64,000 bases of DNA from an uncultured Clostridia bacterium (GTDB taxonomy: Bacteria > Bacillota > Clostridia > Christensenellales > Borkfalkiaceae). The DNA lies in NCBI GenBank assembly GCA_947628505.1, contig CANRAD010000001.1:62001-126000 (forward strand), written 5' to 3'. The notes beneath the pieces are model-generated. The model was not told where the DNA came from. It did not search any database and saw only the letters and a program-made list of their open reading frames with translations. This document shows, in pieces, positions 15,986 to 24,341 of the stretch. How positions within the stretch are numbered: the stretch's first letter is position 1; every line of letters begins with the position of its first letter. Position numbers and translations under genes: made by a program.

Positions 15986-17410
15986 ATGGCTTTTCAACGT
16001 GAAAAACATCCTATGCCGGTGTTGGAGCCGTCCGTCAGAGTGCATAGCTTTAACGAGGTTGCTCTCGGCTACACCGAAGAAATCGCGATTGCGGAAGCTC
16101 AACGTTGCTTGAATTGCAAAGACAGACCTTGCGTCGACGGCTGTCCGGTAAATATATCCATTCCCGATTTCATATCGGAAATCAAGAAAGGCGATTTTGA
16201 AGGAGCTTACAAAGTTATTTCCGAAAGCTCGTCGTTGCCGGCCGTTTGCGGCAGAGTCTGCCCGCAGGAAACTCAGTGCGAGAGCAGGTGCACGCTCGGC
16301 ATAAAATTCGAGCCCGTAGGTATAGGCCGGCTCGAAAGATTCGCGGCCGATTACCACAATAAGAATTTTGTCGGCGAACCTCAGACGCCTTCGCCTAACG
16401 GACATAAAGTGGCGGTAGTAGGTTCCGGCCCTTCCGGACTTACTTGCGCCGGGGATTTGGCGAAAAAAGGATATAAAGTAACGGTATTTGAGGCTTTGCA
16501 CACGGCAGGCGGCGTGCTTGTTTACGGTATACCGGAGTTCAGACTTCCCAAGAGTATAGTGCAAAAAGAAGTTGAAACGCTGAAAAAATACGGCGTCGAC
16601 GTGCAAACCAATGTCGTAATAGGCAAAACGCTTACCGTTGACGAATTGTTCAAAGAGGGTTACGAGGCGGTTTTCATGGGTTCGGGAGCAGGGTTGCCGA
16701 GATTTATGGGTATACCGGGCGAAAGCCTTAAAGGCGTATATTCCGCCAATGAGTTCCTGACGCGTGCAAATTTGATGTATGCTTATAAAAGCGGCTCGCA
16801 TACGCCCGTTATGAGAGCAAAAAAAGTTGCCGTAGTCGGCGGAGGCAACGTGGCTATGGACGCCGCGCGCACGGCGCTGCGACTCGGAGCGGAAAAAGTT
16901 TATATTGTCTATCGCCGCTCGATGGAGGAGTTGCCGGCAAGAAGAGAAGAGGTTGAACATGCCGAGGAGGAAGGCATCGAATTCAAAGTTCTTTGCAATC
17001 CCGTGGAAATCCTCGGATATGTCAATCCGGACGACAGAAGAGATCCCCGCAACGGTTTTGTAACAGGAATAAAAGTAGTGAAATGCGAGCTTGGCGAACC
17101 GGATGAAAAGGGCAGACGCCGCCCCGTAGAAATTAAAGGGAGCGAATATACGATTGACGTCGATTGCGTCATCATGGCTATCGGCACAAGTCCGAATCCG
17201 CTTATTAAAAATACCACCGAGGGACTGCAAGTCAATAATCACGGCGGAATAATCGCAGAAGAGAAAACCGGAAAGACATCAAAAGCCGGAGTATATGCGG
17301 GAGGAGATGCCGTAACGGGCGCCGCAACGGTAATTCTCGCAATGGGCGCGGGGAAATCCGCGGCGGCGGCAATTGACGAATATATTTCCGGAAAAGCACA
17401 AAAAATATAG
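15986..17410 (+). CDS. nfnB: NADPH-dependent oxidoreductase NfnB (glutamate synthase small-subunit family)
   Basis: 474-aa large subunit. The N-terminal iron-sulfur domain has Cys ligands in CLNCKDRPCVDGCPV and a second cluster in CGRVCPQETQCESRC. FAD- and NADPH-binding Rossmann motifs follow (VAVVGSGPSGLTCAG near residue 140, VAVVGGGNVAMDAAR near 280), and the end has GVYAGGDAVTGAATV. The protein resembles GltD but has no GltB partner here; its neighbour NfnA makes the electron-bifurcating Nfn complex more likely. GGAGG precedes the start inside the nfnA end. A small hypothetical gene follows three bases after the stop. Confidence 0.9.
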   Translation: MAFQREKHPMPVLEPSVRVHSFNEVALGYTEEIAIAEAQRCLNCKDRPCVDGCPVNISIPDFISEIKKGDFEGAYKVISESSSLPAVCGRVCPQETQCESRCTLGIKFEPVGIGRLERFAADYHNKNFVGEPQTPSPNGHKVAVVGSGPSGLTCAGDLAKKGYKVTVFEALHTAGGVLVYGIPEFRLPKSIVQKEVETLKKYGVDVQTNVVIGKTLTVDELFKEGYEAVFMGSGAGLPRFMGIPGESLKGVYSANEFLTRANLMYAYKSGSHTPVMRAKKVAVVGGGNVAMDAARTALRLGAEKVYIVYRRSMEELPARREEVEHAEEEGIEFKVLCNPVEILGYVNPDDRRDPRNGFVTGIKVVKCELGEPDEKGRRRPVEIKGSEYTIDVDCVIMAIGTSPNPLIKNTTEGLQVNNHGGIIAEEKTGKTSKAGVYAGGDAVTGAATVILAMGAGKSAAAAIDEYISGKAQKI

Positions 17411-17413
17411 TTT

Positions 17414-17830
17414 ATGGTGGTTTTTGTGGATAACGATTTTAACTCGATATTTAAAGAGGCAGAGCAGATAAATGTATATCGCAACGGTGAAAAATATCAA
17501 TATATATGCAAAGAAAAGCAATTTGAAGTTATTTTGAACGGCTTTGAAAAAATGATTGAAGGCTCGCGGTTGATGCCTGCGTTCGGCGTCAGTTTAAACG
17601 CCGAAACGCTTGAAGCCATGAAAAATGGAATATGGGTTGAATTTGTTTTTGACGGGGTTTGCCGATTTAACGATATGGCATACGAAAAATTGCTCGTCGA
17701 AGTAAACAAAGGCCATAGCGGTTTTAACATTTCGAGGTTCAACTCATCCGAAGGATATCACGGCAGATGCTTTTATCTGGATTTGAACGGTGATATGACC
17801 GAATATTATTCGATTCTCGAAGAAATATAA
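17414..17830 (+). CDS. Hypothetical protein at the end of the nfn operon
   Basis: 138-aa soluble protein without a recognised family. It has a charged N-terminus and no signal peptide, membrane segment or Cys-pair motif. It starts three bases after nfnB and is followed directly by a strong terminator, so it belongs to the operon by position. The first codons (MVVFVDNDF) have no clear ribosome site; a GTG a few codons in is an alternative. Its co-occurrence with Nfn could be accidental. No function is offered. Confidence 0.65.
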   Translation: MVVFVDNDFNSIFKEAEQINVYRNGEKYQYICKEKQFEVILNGFEKMIEGSRLMPAFGVSLNAETLEAMKNGIWVEFVFDGVCRFNDMAYEKLLVEVNKGHSGFNISRFNSSEGYHGRCFYLDLNGDMTEYYSILEEI

Positions 17831-17855
17831 AAAAACGGGCATAAGCCCGTTTTTT
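17830..17855 (+). terminator. nfn operon terminator
   Basis: AAAAAACGGGC-ATAA-GCCCGTTTTTT, a perfect short hairpin with T-run. Confidence 0.9.
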
Positions 17856-17909
17856 ATAATATAGTCGCTATTTTGTCAGTGCAATGGGGAGAAGAATAAC
17901 CCAAAATAA

Positions 17910-18434
17910 TCAATCGCAGAGGTTCTCATAGATAACCGAGTAGAGGTCCGCCGCTTTTTCTTCCCATTTTTTATATATCGCTTTGGCTGTTTTCTTGTCG
18001 GGTACGACAAATTTCAATTCCAGAATCGGCTGGACCGGGGCAAGGATTTTAAGCGAAACGGTAAACGTGCCGTCCATGTTCTGAAAGTAGTCGCTTCTGC
18101 ACTCTTGGCGGTTACGGTATCTGGCGCTGTTTTTCTTTACGAAAATCGAAATTTCTTCTCTGACGCTCTTTGGTATGTTTATATAGAAATTTGCAAGAGT
18201 TTCCCTGCCGTCGGGCGTGATTGTATAGAGCGGATCTTCATCCTCGTTGACGGCATAGATAAAATTATCGTCGATAAGTTTATGGATTATATTTACGCAG
18301 TCCATATATCCCATCCAGCTATTCGAAGAGGAGCACATATCCACGATGGTTCTTTCGGAAAGCGCGCTTTCCATTTTATCGAAGACGAATAATATTATTA
18401 ATTTGTTGGTAGAGGTTTCGCCTGTATTCAACAT
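17910..18434 (-). CDS. DUF4364 family protein
   Basis: 174-aa protein matching the clostridial DUF4364 family. An N-terminal winged-helix-like segment (KLIILFVFDKMESALSE through YTITPDGRETL, about residues 10-80) looks like a DNA-binding fold of PadR/ArsR shape, followed by an alpha/beta C-terminal domain. The family is largely restricted to Clostridia and has no assigned function. It is monocistronic and diverges from the 18582 gene. A role as a transcription regulator is inference from the winged-helix appearance. Confidence 0.8.
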   Translation of the reverse strand: MLNTGETSTNKLIILFVFDKMESALSERTIVDMCSSSNSWMGYMDCVNIIHKLIDDNFIYAVNEDEDPLYTITPDGRETLANFYINIPKSVREEISIFVKKNSARYRNRQECRSDYFQNMDGTFTVSLKILAPVQPILELKFVVPDKKTAKAIYKKWEEKAADLYSVIYENLCD

Positions 18435-18522
18435 AATTTTATATTAATGTCTAAAAAATGCAAAATTCCTAATCATTATACATAATAATTTTATTAAAAT
18501 CAAGATTTTTTCTCAAAATTAA

Positions 18523-18551
18523 TTTAATTTTGTAATAATGTATGCTATAAT
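18523..18551 (+). promoter_or_regulatory. Promoter of the 18582 gene
   Basis: TTTAAT (18523-18528), 17-nt spacer, extended -10 TGCTATAAT (box 18546-18551). Confidence 0.65.
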
Positions 18552-18581
18552 AACTACAATCAAAGCAAAGGTGAATTCATA

Positions 18582-19328
18582 ATGAGCGATACCAAAGAAC
18601 AAATTCAGAATTTTTTGAATAAATGCGAAGAGTTGAAAAAATGCAAATTCATAATGGCCACGACGAAAATAAAAGACCTTTTGAAGTGTATCGTCAACAG
18701 CCCCGAACTGTATAATCTTTTTGACGCGGTAACAAAGGATTTCAATTATCCTCTCGTGAAAAAGAAGTGTTTGGTAAACGTCAGCGACGGCATGTTCAGG
18801 CGCAGTTATATAGTCCTTCCCCAAACCGTCGGGCAAAGGTTGGCGTTTATTTTCTGTCTTCTCGTTGAATTTGATAAAGATACGCTCAATTTTAACGAAT
18901 TTTTGAGAATATATTTTCCCGAAGACGGCAGTTATTTCGCAAGTTATCAGGCTTTTTGCAATCTGATAATCAAAAGTTTGCAGGACGCCATAGTGCAGAT
19001 TTTTCGCGAAGAACTTTCAAAACCTTCGCAGATGACCATTCCGAACGTCAACGTCGACAACTCGACGAAGGCCGGTTTGATTTCCGCCATCAATCTTGCG
19101 ATTTCGGAAGAAAAAAACTATATTTCCGGGTGCAACATTCCCGAAGACGACAAGGAGAGCGGAGCGGCTATACTGACGCAAATTTCCTTTGCGATAAAAT
19201 CCGAGAATGTAGAGCTTTTGGACGCTTTGGTGTGCGGCTACAATTATTTTGTGCTTTATCATAAATGCGTGAGCGAGGGCGTCAGCACGCTTATTCAGGA
19301 AATAGCCGCTTTCGAACAGATGATTTGA
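18582..19328 (+). CDS. Hypothetical soluble protein
   Basis: 248-aa, mostly helical, acidic protein with no recognised domain, signal peptide or membrane anchor. It starts with Cys-containing helices (EQIQNFLNKCEELKKCKF) and has a central hydrophobic stretch (GQRLAFIFCLLVEF) that fits a buried helix better than a membrane segment. AAAGGTG lies before the ATG. It has its own promoter and terminator, so it is a stand-alone unit. Codon use matches its neighbours. It may be a lineage-specific clostridial family; no function is offered. Confidence 0.75.
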   Translation: MSDTKEQIQNFLNKCEELKKCKFIMATTKIKDLLKCIVNSPELYNLFDAVTKDFNYPLVKKKCLVNVSDGMFRRSYIVLPQTVGQRLAFIFCLLVEFDKDTLNFNEFLRIYFPEDGSYFASYQAFCNLIIKSLQDAIVQIFREELSKPSQMTIPNVNVDNSTKAGLISAINLAISEEKNYISGCNIPEDDKESGAAILTQISFAIKSENVELLDALVCGYNYFVLYHKCVSEGVSTLIQEIAAFEQMI

Positions 19329-19348
19329 CGGAATAAAAAAGAAAAGTT

Positions 19349-19377
19349 AAAGGGGTTGCTTGAAGCAACCCCTTTTT
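19349..19377. terminator. Intrinsic terminator, likely bidirectional
   Basis: AAAGGGGTTGCT-TGA-AGCAACCCCTTT hairpin followed by T residues. It lies between convergent genes. Confidence 0.85.
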
Positions 19378-19380
19378 AAT

Positions 19381-19602
19381 TCAGTTACAACCGCAACCGC
19401 TGTTGCCGCCGTTGCCGCACAGCAGATTCGCGAGCGTGCCGTTTTTCCACATACTGTAAAGCAATGCCACAAGAATGGGAATACAGCTACCCGAGAGAAC
19501 ACCCTCAAGTCCGTTACAGCTGCTGCCGCTTGCCGCAAGGAGCAGAAGGATTAAAATCCAAAGACAATTGTTATTGCCGCCGCACTGCGAAAAAATGTTC
19601 AT
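19381..19602 (-). CDS. Small Gly/Cys-containing membrane protein
   Basis: 73-aa protein. It begins MNIFSQCGGNNNC, has a hydrophobic helix (LWILILLLLAAS), a short SSCNGLEG loop, a second hydrophobic stretch (IPILVALLYSMW), and ends in NGGNSGCGCN. ATG 19602 is preceded by a strong AAGGAGG, so a longer frame from 19659 is rejected. The CxGCN-type tail resembles the larger Cys-rich protein at 40213. Such small Cys/Gly/Asn proteins often belong to spore coats or spore membranes in Clostridia; that is inference. Confidence 0.75.
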   Translation of the reverse strand: MNIFSQCGGNNNCLWILILLLLAASGSSCNGLEGVLSGSCIPILVALLYSMWKNGTLANLLCGNGGNSGCGCN

Positions 19603-19723
19603 AATTTTCCTCCTTAGATATCTGCTGCATTGCGGTATGTAAAATTTTGTGATCCGCATGCAGTTATGTACATACTAAATAATATTTATTTTCACGCCAA
19701 AATGTTACAACTCGCCTAATCGC

Positions 19724-19752
19724 TTGCAAAAATCAAGCGGAGTTGTTATAAT
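19724..19752 (+). promoter_or_regulatory. Promoter of the ECF S-component operon
   Basis: TTGCAA (19724-19729), 17-nt spacer, TATAAT (19747-19752). It yields a leader of about 100 nt. Confidence 0.7.
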
Positions 19753-19755
19753 AAT

Positions 19756-19860
19756 TCAGTAACTTCGGTCCGGCGGCGGATATTATGTTAATCCGACCGC
19801 ACTGAAAATAAACAATTTTTTGAACTGCGGGTATCCGGTACGGAACCCGACGGAGGTATT
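19756..19860 (+). promoter_or_regulatory. Structured leader of the ECF S-component gene, possible riboswitch
   Basis: Two stem-loops can be drawn. The first is closed by TTCAGT/ACTGAA (19756-19761, 19801-19806; the predicted +1 near 19759 may clip this stem) and has inner GCGG/CCGC and GGAT/ATCC helices. The second pairs CGGGT/ACCCG and CCG/CGG and ends just before the GGAGG ribosome site. It matches no riboswitch consensus I recognise. Confidence 0.45.
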
Positions 19861-20538
19861 ATGAAGAAAGATAAAGCGCATTATATCGCGTTTCTCGGTA
19901 TAATGGTCGCGCTTTTGATGGTGGTTTTTACCCTCGAAAGCGTTGTGTTTATGGGTATTTTGCATATAACTCCCGCATTTTTGGCTTTGCCATTGGCGGT
20001 TGCGTTATGCTTATACGGCGATTGGAAAGAAGAGTTTGTGGGCGGAACGATTTTCGGCTTATGTTCTTTTTTGCTCGCGGTTATTTTCGCGGATTTGCCA
20101 TTTATAAATCCGCTTGTATCCGTTATTCCTCGAGTGCTTGTGGGTGTAGTGGCCTATTGGGTTTATCATTTCGTCTCATTTATCATAAGCAAACTGCTTG
20201 CTTCGCGCGAGAAGAAAGGCAAATTGCCTTTAAGTAAAAAATCGAACATAATGTTGAGAGAAACGATTCCGGCGGCCATAGGCGGGGTATTCGGAGCAAT
20301 TACAAATACCGTATTGGTTCTGTTGATGCTTTGGGCGTTCGGCGGAGACGCTTTCAGCGCGATGTTTATGGCGGCGATAGTTCTCAACAGCCCCATAGAA
20401 ATGGCATGTTGCGCCGTTCTCGTTCCTATATACGTGCGAACGATGAAAGTGGCTCTCAAAAGGTCGGATAAACTTTTATTCCAGGATAAAGAAAAGAACG
20501 ACTGCTTGAATGCGGTTGAAAGCGCAGAGTGTAAATAA
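19861..20538 (+). CDS. ECF transporter S component, probably pantothenate (PanT-like)
   Basis: 225-aa integral membrane protein with about six hydrophobic segments, the size and layout of substrate-binding S components of energy-coupling-factor vitamin importers. Segment 1 starts YIAFLGIMVALLMVV; a basic cytoplasmic loop lies near residue 120. The next gene, starting at the base after its stop, is type III pantothenate kinase, so pantothenate is the most likely substrate; this is inferred from context. The shared EcfA/EcfT module is not in the window. GGAGG precedes the ATG, at the end of a structured leader. Confidence 0.82.
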   Translation: MKKDKAHYIAFLGIMVALLMVVFTLESVVFMGILHITPAFLALPLAVALCLYGDWKEEFVGGTIFGLCSFLLAVIFADLPFINPLVSVIPRVLVGVVAYWVYHFVSFIISKLLASREKKGKLPLSKKSNIMLRETIPAAIGGVFGAITNTVLVLLMLWAFGGDAFSAMFMAAIVLNSPIEMACCAVLVPIYVRTMKVALKRSDKLLFQDKEKNDCLNAVESAECK

Positions 20539-21315
20539 ATGATAATTTGTCTGGATGTAGGTAATACCAATATAAAATTCGCTATATTCGAAGACGATAT
20601 TCTCAAACTGAGTTTCAGGGTTGCGACGGACCTTAAAAAAACTTCGGACGAATACGGCGGACAGTTGTTGACTATTCTTGCGAACAACGGTTTGAACTCC
20701 GCCGGATTCAAAGGCGGAATAATTTCTTCTGTGGTTCCTCAGCTTGATTATACGCTTGAAAAGATGTGCGCGGTATATCTCAAAGTAAAACCCATTATGC
20801 TCGGCCCAGGGATAAAAACGGGGTTGAATATGCGCGTCGACGACGCGAAAGAGGTGGGCGCCGACAGAGTGGTAAATAATGTCGCCGCTGTCCGTAAATA
20901 CGGTTATCCGCTCATAATAATAGATTTCGGAACGGCTACGACGTTTAATGTAATCGACGATAAAAGCCGATTCATAGGCGGCGTTATCGCGCCTGGGATA
21001 AAAGGCTCGCTCGACAGTTTGGTAAACGGTACGGCCAAACTTCCGAGAGTGGAGATAGAACGGCCTAAAACAGCGGTCGGAACCAATACCGTTACAAATA
21101 TGCAGTCGGGCATAGTATTCGGGTTTGCCGGACTTGTGGAGTATATCGTAAAGAAGATAAAGCGCGAATATTCCGATTTCGAGTTTAAAGTAATAGCGAC
21201 GGGCGGTTTTTCGGAAGTTATCGCAAACGAAGTTTCATGTATTGACGTGGTCGACAAACTTCTTACGCTCGAAGGGCTTAATTATCTATACAAAATCAAC
21301 AGCGCGGAGGCTTGA
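20539..21315 (+). CDS. coaX: Type III pantothenate kinase
   Basis: 258-aa cytoplasmic kinase of the ASKHA fold that phosphorylates pantothenate in the first step of coenzyme A synthesis. The phosphate-1 loop CLDVGNTNIKFA is at the N-terminus, IIDFGTATTF is the catalytic segment (about residue 125), and GGVIAPGIKGSLDSLV follows. Type III enzymes are not feedback-inhibited by CoA and typically need a monovalent cation. It starts directly after the S-component stop without its own ribosome site, so translation is probably coupled. The homoserine dehydrogenase ATG lies one base after its stop. Confidence 0.95.
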   Translation: MIICLDVGNTNIKFAIFEDDILKLSFRVATDLKKTSDEYGGQLLTILANNGLNSAGFKGGIISSVVPQLDYTLEKMCAVYLKVKPIMLGPGIKTGLNMRVDDAKEVGADRVVNNVAAVRKYGYPLIIIDFGTATTFNVIDDKSRFIGGVIAPGIKGSLDSLVNGTAKLPRVEIERPKTAVGTNTVTNMQSGIVFGFAGLVEYIVKKIKREYSDFEFKVIATGGFSEVIANEVSCIDVVDKLLTLEGLNYLYKINSAEA

Positions 21316-21316
21316 A

Positions 21317-22606
21317 ATGAAGAAAGTAGGCGTGGCGATTCTCGGACTTGGAGTTGTAGGCGGCGGGACTTATAAAATAATCACCGAACACAGGGAGTTT
21401 TACAAGCAGGTATACGGAGTGGATATTTCTGTGGAAAGCGTGCTTGAACTCCGTCGTGAACGCGCTTTGGAACTCGGCGTCGATGAGAATAAAATAGCGA
21501 GCAGCATAGGCGAGGTTTGCTCTAATCCGGACGTGGATATAGTCGTCGAAGTAATGGGCGGAGTCGAGCCGGCGAAATCTTTTGTTCTTGCGGCCATAGG
21601 CTCAGGCAAGTCCGTTGTTACTTCAAACAAAGAACTTTTTTGCAAATACAGCCACGAGCTTGAAAAAGCCGCCCGACATAATAAAGTGGGGCTGTTCTAC
21701 GAAGCCACATGCGTCGGCGGAGTACCCGTAATACGCGCAATGCTGGATAATTTGCAGGGCAACCGCTTTACTTCTATAACCGGTATAATAAACGGCACTA
21801 CCAATTATATACTTACGAAGATGTCAAACGGCGGAGCTTCATATGACCAAGTGTTGAAAGAAGCTCAGAAACTCGGTTATGCCGAAGCCGATCCCACGTC
21901 CGATGTGGAGGGATACGACGCGGTTTACAAACTTTCCATTCTTTCAAGCCTTGCTTTCCATACCAAGATACCTTATACGGAAATTTACCGAGAGGGCATA
22001 ACCGAAATTTCTCCGCTTGATATAGCTTACGGAAAAAGACTCGGATACGTTATAAAACTTCTCGCAATCGGCAGGTGCGGCAAGAACGGAATAGAAGTCA
22101 GGGTGCATCCGGCTTTTGTAAGCAAAGACCATCCGCTTTCGAGCGTGAACGACAGCTTTAATGCCGTATATCTCACAGGCGACAGCGTCGAAGACGTAAT
22201 GTTGTACGGCAGAGGAGCAGGCGCCTATCCTACCGGCAGCGCTATCGTGGGCGATATAATTTATTGCGCCACTCACCCTCAGCACAGATATTCGCCCTTT
22301 GACAATACTGAAAAAGCCAAACCCAACACAAAGTTTATAAAGAATTTCAGCGGCGTATATTATATCCGCTTTAAAGCCGAGGACAGAGCGGGCGAGCTTT
22401 CAAAACTTACCGCGATTTTCAGTAAATACGGTATAAGCGTGGCGCAGGTCATTCAGGACAGCGATATTGCCGATATTCAAAAAGGCAAAGTTCCACTGAT
22501 AATCGTTACGCACAGCACGCATGAAGATGCCGTAAACAAGGCTGTGGCGGCCATTAAAAAAGACAACCGCGGAACGGAAGTGGCGGCTGTCATAAGAGTT
22601 ATATGA
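21317..22606 (+). CDS. hom: Homoserine dehydrogenase
   Basis: 429-aa enzyme reducing aspartate semialdehyde to homoserine in threonine and methionine synthesis. The N-terminal NAD(P)-binding motif is ILGLGVVGGG. The central catalytic region has GTTNYILTKM and the Lys-containing AYGKRLGYVIKLLAIG. A C-terminal ACT domain (about 350-429, starting YYIRFKAEDRAGEL) gives likely allosteric control by threonine. ATG 21317 follows GGAGG at the end of coaX, so it is the third gene of the operon; a longer frame from 21242 lies inside coaX. thrB, thrC and lysC are not in the window. Confidence 0.95.
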   Translation: MKKVGVAILGLGVVGGGTYKIITEHREFYKQVYGVDISVESVLELRRERALELGVDENKIASSIGEVCSNPDVDIVVEVMGGVEPAKSFVLAAIGSGKSVVTSNKELFCKYSHELEKAARHNKVGLFYEATCVGGVPVIRAMLDNLQGNRFTSITGIINGTTNYILTKMSNGGASYDQVLKEAQKLGYAEADPTSDVEGYDAVYKLSILSSLAFHTKIPYTEIYREGITEISPLDIAYGKRLGYVIKLLAIGRCGKNGIEVRVHPAFVSKDHPLSSVNDSFNAVYLTGDSVEDVMLYGRGAGAYPTGSAIVGDIIYCATHPQHRYSPFDNTEKAKPNTKFIKNFSGVYYIRFKAEDRAGELSKLTAIFSKYGISVAQVIQDSDIADIQKGKVPLIIVTHSTHEDAVNKAVAAIKKDNRGTEVAAVIRVI

Positions 22607-22621
22607 TATAAATAAAATTAT

Positions 22622-22651
22622 AATCCCCGCGGACATTTGTGCGCGGGGATT
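22622..22651. terminator. Intergenic hairpin between hom and the thioesterase
   Basis: AATCCCCGCG/CGCGGGGATT with a ten-base loop. T-runs are modest on both sides, so it probably ends both convergent transcripts. Confidence 0.65.
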
Positions 22652-22654
22652 AAA

Positions 22655-23155
22655 TTATATGTCTATATTTTTAACGCCGTCGTCAATCAAATAACACATT
22701 TCCTCGTGCGTTATAACTCCGGGTTGTATTTTCTGCGGATCGAGCTTTATGTATTTGATTATGCCGGTTGCAAGCGCTTGTCCGTCTTTATTGAGAATTT
22801 TTGTGTCGGCGGTGAGAAAATTGCCCGTATCTTTGATTATTTTACCGCATCCGATAAGCTCGACGTCATAGGGGACGGGTTTTCTGTATTTGGTTTCGAG
22901 CGATATGGTAACGCCGTAAGTTTTTTCTTCGCCTTCGCATGCCCAAAGAGCTCTCAAACCCATTTCGTCGAGCATTGCGGTAATAAGTCCGCCGTGGACG
23001 CGTCCGGGATAACTTTGATGCTGTTCGCGATAGCTGAAAATTGTTGCCACGCTTCCGTCTTCCATGGTATAGAAAGGCGCTTTAACTCCGTAAGGGTTAT
23101 CCAATCCGCACATAATGCACATTCTGCTGTTTCTTTGCTTTTTAATCACTTTCAT
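22655..23155 (-). CDS. PaaI-family hotdog thioesterase
   Basis: 166-aa single hotdog-fold protein of the PaaI/4HBT type, which hydrolyses acyl-CoA thioesters. The core helix HGGLITAMLDEMG (about residues 54-66) matches the family motif HGG-A-DE-G. An N-terminal segment with CIMCGLDNPYG is common in clostridial PaaI relatives and its two Cys could bind metal. It has no operon partner and converges with hom. The substrate is unknown. Confidence 0.87.
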   Translation of the reverse strand: MKVIKKQRNSRMCIMCGLDNPYGVKAPFYTMEDGSVATIFSYREQHQSYPGRVHGGLITAMLDEMGLRALWACEGEEKTYGVTISLETKYRKPVPYDVELIGCGKIIKDTGNFLTADTKILNKDGQALATGIIKYIKLDPQKIQPGVITHEEMCYLIDDGVKNIDI

Positions 23156-23334
23156 AATAAATTAAATTATATCACCGCAAAAATTTTTGTCAACTCAAAT
23201 TTTTTTACGTTAATATATTATCGCATACTGTGCACTAATCTTTCCCGATAAAAATGCGCGCTATATGGAATGTGGCGCGCCGCGCGCTTGTCAAGACAAA
23301 CTCACGCCTAAATGCCAAACAGCTTTCTACCCGC

Positions 23335-23364
23335 TTGATTTTCTCTTTGCCGCTGTGATATAAT
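23335..23364 (+). promoter_or_regulatory. Promoter of the AT-rich YjbR-like gene
   Basis: TTGATT (23335-23340), 18-nt spacer, extended -10 TGATATAAT (box 23359-23364). Confidence 0.6.
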
Positions 23365-23400
23365 GGGGGTGATAAACAGGAATTTGGCGAGGAATGATAT

Positions 23401-24072
23401 ATGGAAGATAAAGTAATATTAAAAGATTTAAAAATAGATTTTCAAAAATTATTACAATTAGGGTTTGTTCAAGAAAGTAGTTACTATAAATATGAAACTA
23501 AAATTATGTGCAATCAATTTTCTTTGATTATAAAGATAGATACGAATAATGTTATAAACTCCGATGTGATAGAGCTTTCAACAAATGAGAAATTTATACT
23601 CTACAATATTTCAAGCGCAACAGGGGAATTTGTAGTAAAAATAAGAGAAGAATATAATAAGATTATTGAAAAAGTAAAAAATAATTGCTGTTCTAAATAC
23701 ATATTTAAAAGTGAATATGCTAACCTGATTATTGAATATGTAAAACAAAAATATGATGATGAGTTGGAGTATTTATGGGACAAATTTCCTAATAATGCTA
23801 TATGGAGAAATAAGAGTAATAACAAATGGTATGGAGCATTGCTTGTAGTTGAAAAAGCAAAAATAGGAATTAAAGAAAAAGGAAGTATTGAGATTATTGA
23901 TTTATTATTGGAACCAAATAGAATAGAAAATATAGTTGATAATTATAGATACTTTGCAGGTTATCATATGAATAAAAAACATTGGATAACTATAAAACTT
24001 GATGGCTCTGTTGACATAAATGAAATATACGAATTTATAGATAATAGTTATGAGTTATCTAAAAATAAGTAG
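23401..24072 (+). CDS. MmcQ/YjbR-family protein, AT-rich
   Basis: 223-aa protein. Its C-terminal half carries the double-wing-like MmcQ/YjbR pattern: WDKFPNNAIWRNKSNNKWYG, then VEKAKIG, then EIIDLLLEPNRIENIVDN and AGYHMNKKHWITIKLDG. The N-terminal half is an extra helical domain without recognised family. Base and codon use is strikingly AT-rich (AAA, AAT, ATA, TTA runs) compared with every neighbouring gene, which suggests recent acquisition. GAGG precedes the ATG. It lies next to the tRNA-tail repeat beside tRNA-Ser. Function is unknown; MmcQ is named from a drug gene cluster but the family is general. Confidence 0.75.
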   Translation: MEDKVILKDLKIDFQKLLQLGFVQESSYYKYETKIMCNQFSLIIKIDTNNVINSDVIELSTNEKFILYNISSATGEFVVKIREEYNKIIEKVKNNCCSKYIFKSEYANLIIEYVKQKYDDELEYLWDKFPNNAIWRNKSNNKWYGALLVVEKAKIGIKEKGSIEIIDLLLEPNRIENIVDNYRYFAGYHMNKKHWITIKLDGSVDINEIYEFIDNSYELSKNK

Positions 24073-24087
24073 TAACAAAAATTACAG

Positions 24088-24114
24088 GCGAGGGCGGTTT
24101 TGTCCTCGCTTTTT
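24088..24114 (+). terminator. Terminator of the YjbR-like gene
   Basis: GCGAGG/CCTCGC stem with a ten-base loop, then TTTTT. Confidence 0.75.
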
Positions 24115-24155
24115 GCATAGAAAATGGAACGCAAGTTTGTTCAACTTACGTCCCT

Positions 24156-24179
24156 TTTTGGCGCAGAGAAGAGGATTTG
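24156..24179 (-). repeat. 24-bp copy of the tRNA-Ser 3' end
   Basis: Identical to 24338-24361, covering the T-loop from C56 to the end of the acceptor, CCA and four bases beyond. On the minus strand it is preceded by GCGCGCCGCACAAGGCG, nearly the same block as before the tRNA-Leu tail copy. The stretch 24180-24337 between copies is the repeat-unit body and holds no convincing gene. Confidence 0.85.
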
Positions 24180-24305
24180 CGCCTTGTGCGGCGCGCACGG
24201 TTGACAGCCCAAGCCGAGGGCTGCCAAGTCGGCGGTAGAGTCCGCCGACCGGCGAAAACAGAGTTTTTCTTACCTCTCTTCAAATCTCTCATTATGCGAA
24301 AAATC

Positions 24306-24341
24306 AAAACAGGTAAGGCACAAAAGTACCTTACCTGTTTT
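24306..24341 (-). terminator. tRNA-Ser(GGA) terminator
   Basis: 13-bp stem AAAACAGGTAAGG/CCTTACCTGTTTT immediately beyond the CCA end on the minus strand. Confidence 0.75.

Noticed and set aside
15767..17242. 491-codon minus-strand open frame
   Set aside because: Antisense to nfnA/nfnB, whose identity is certain; a shadow caused by codon bias.
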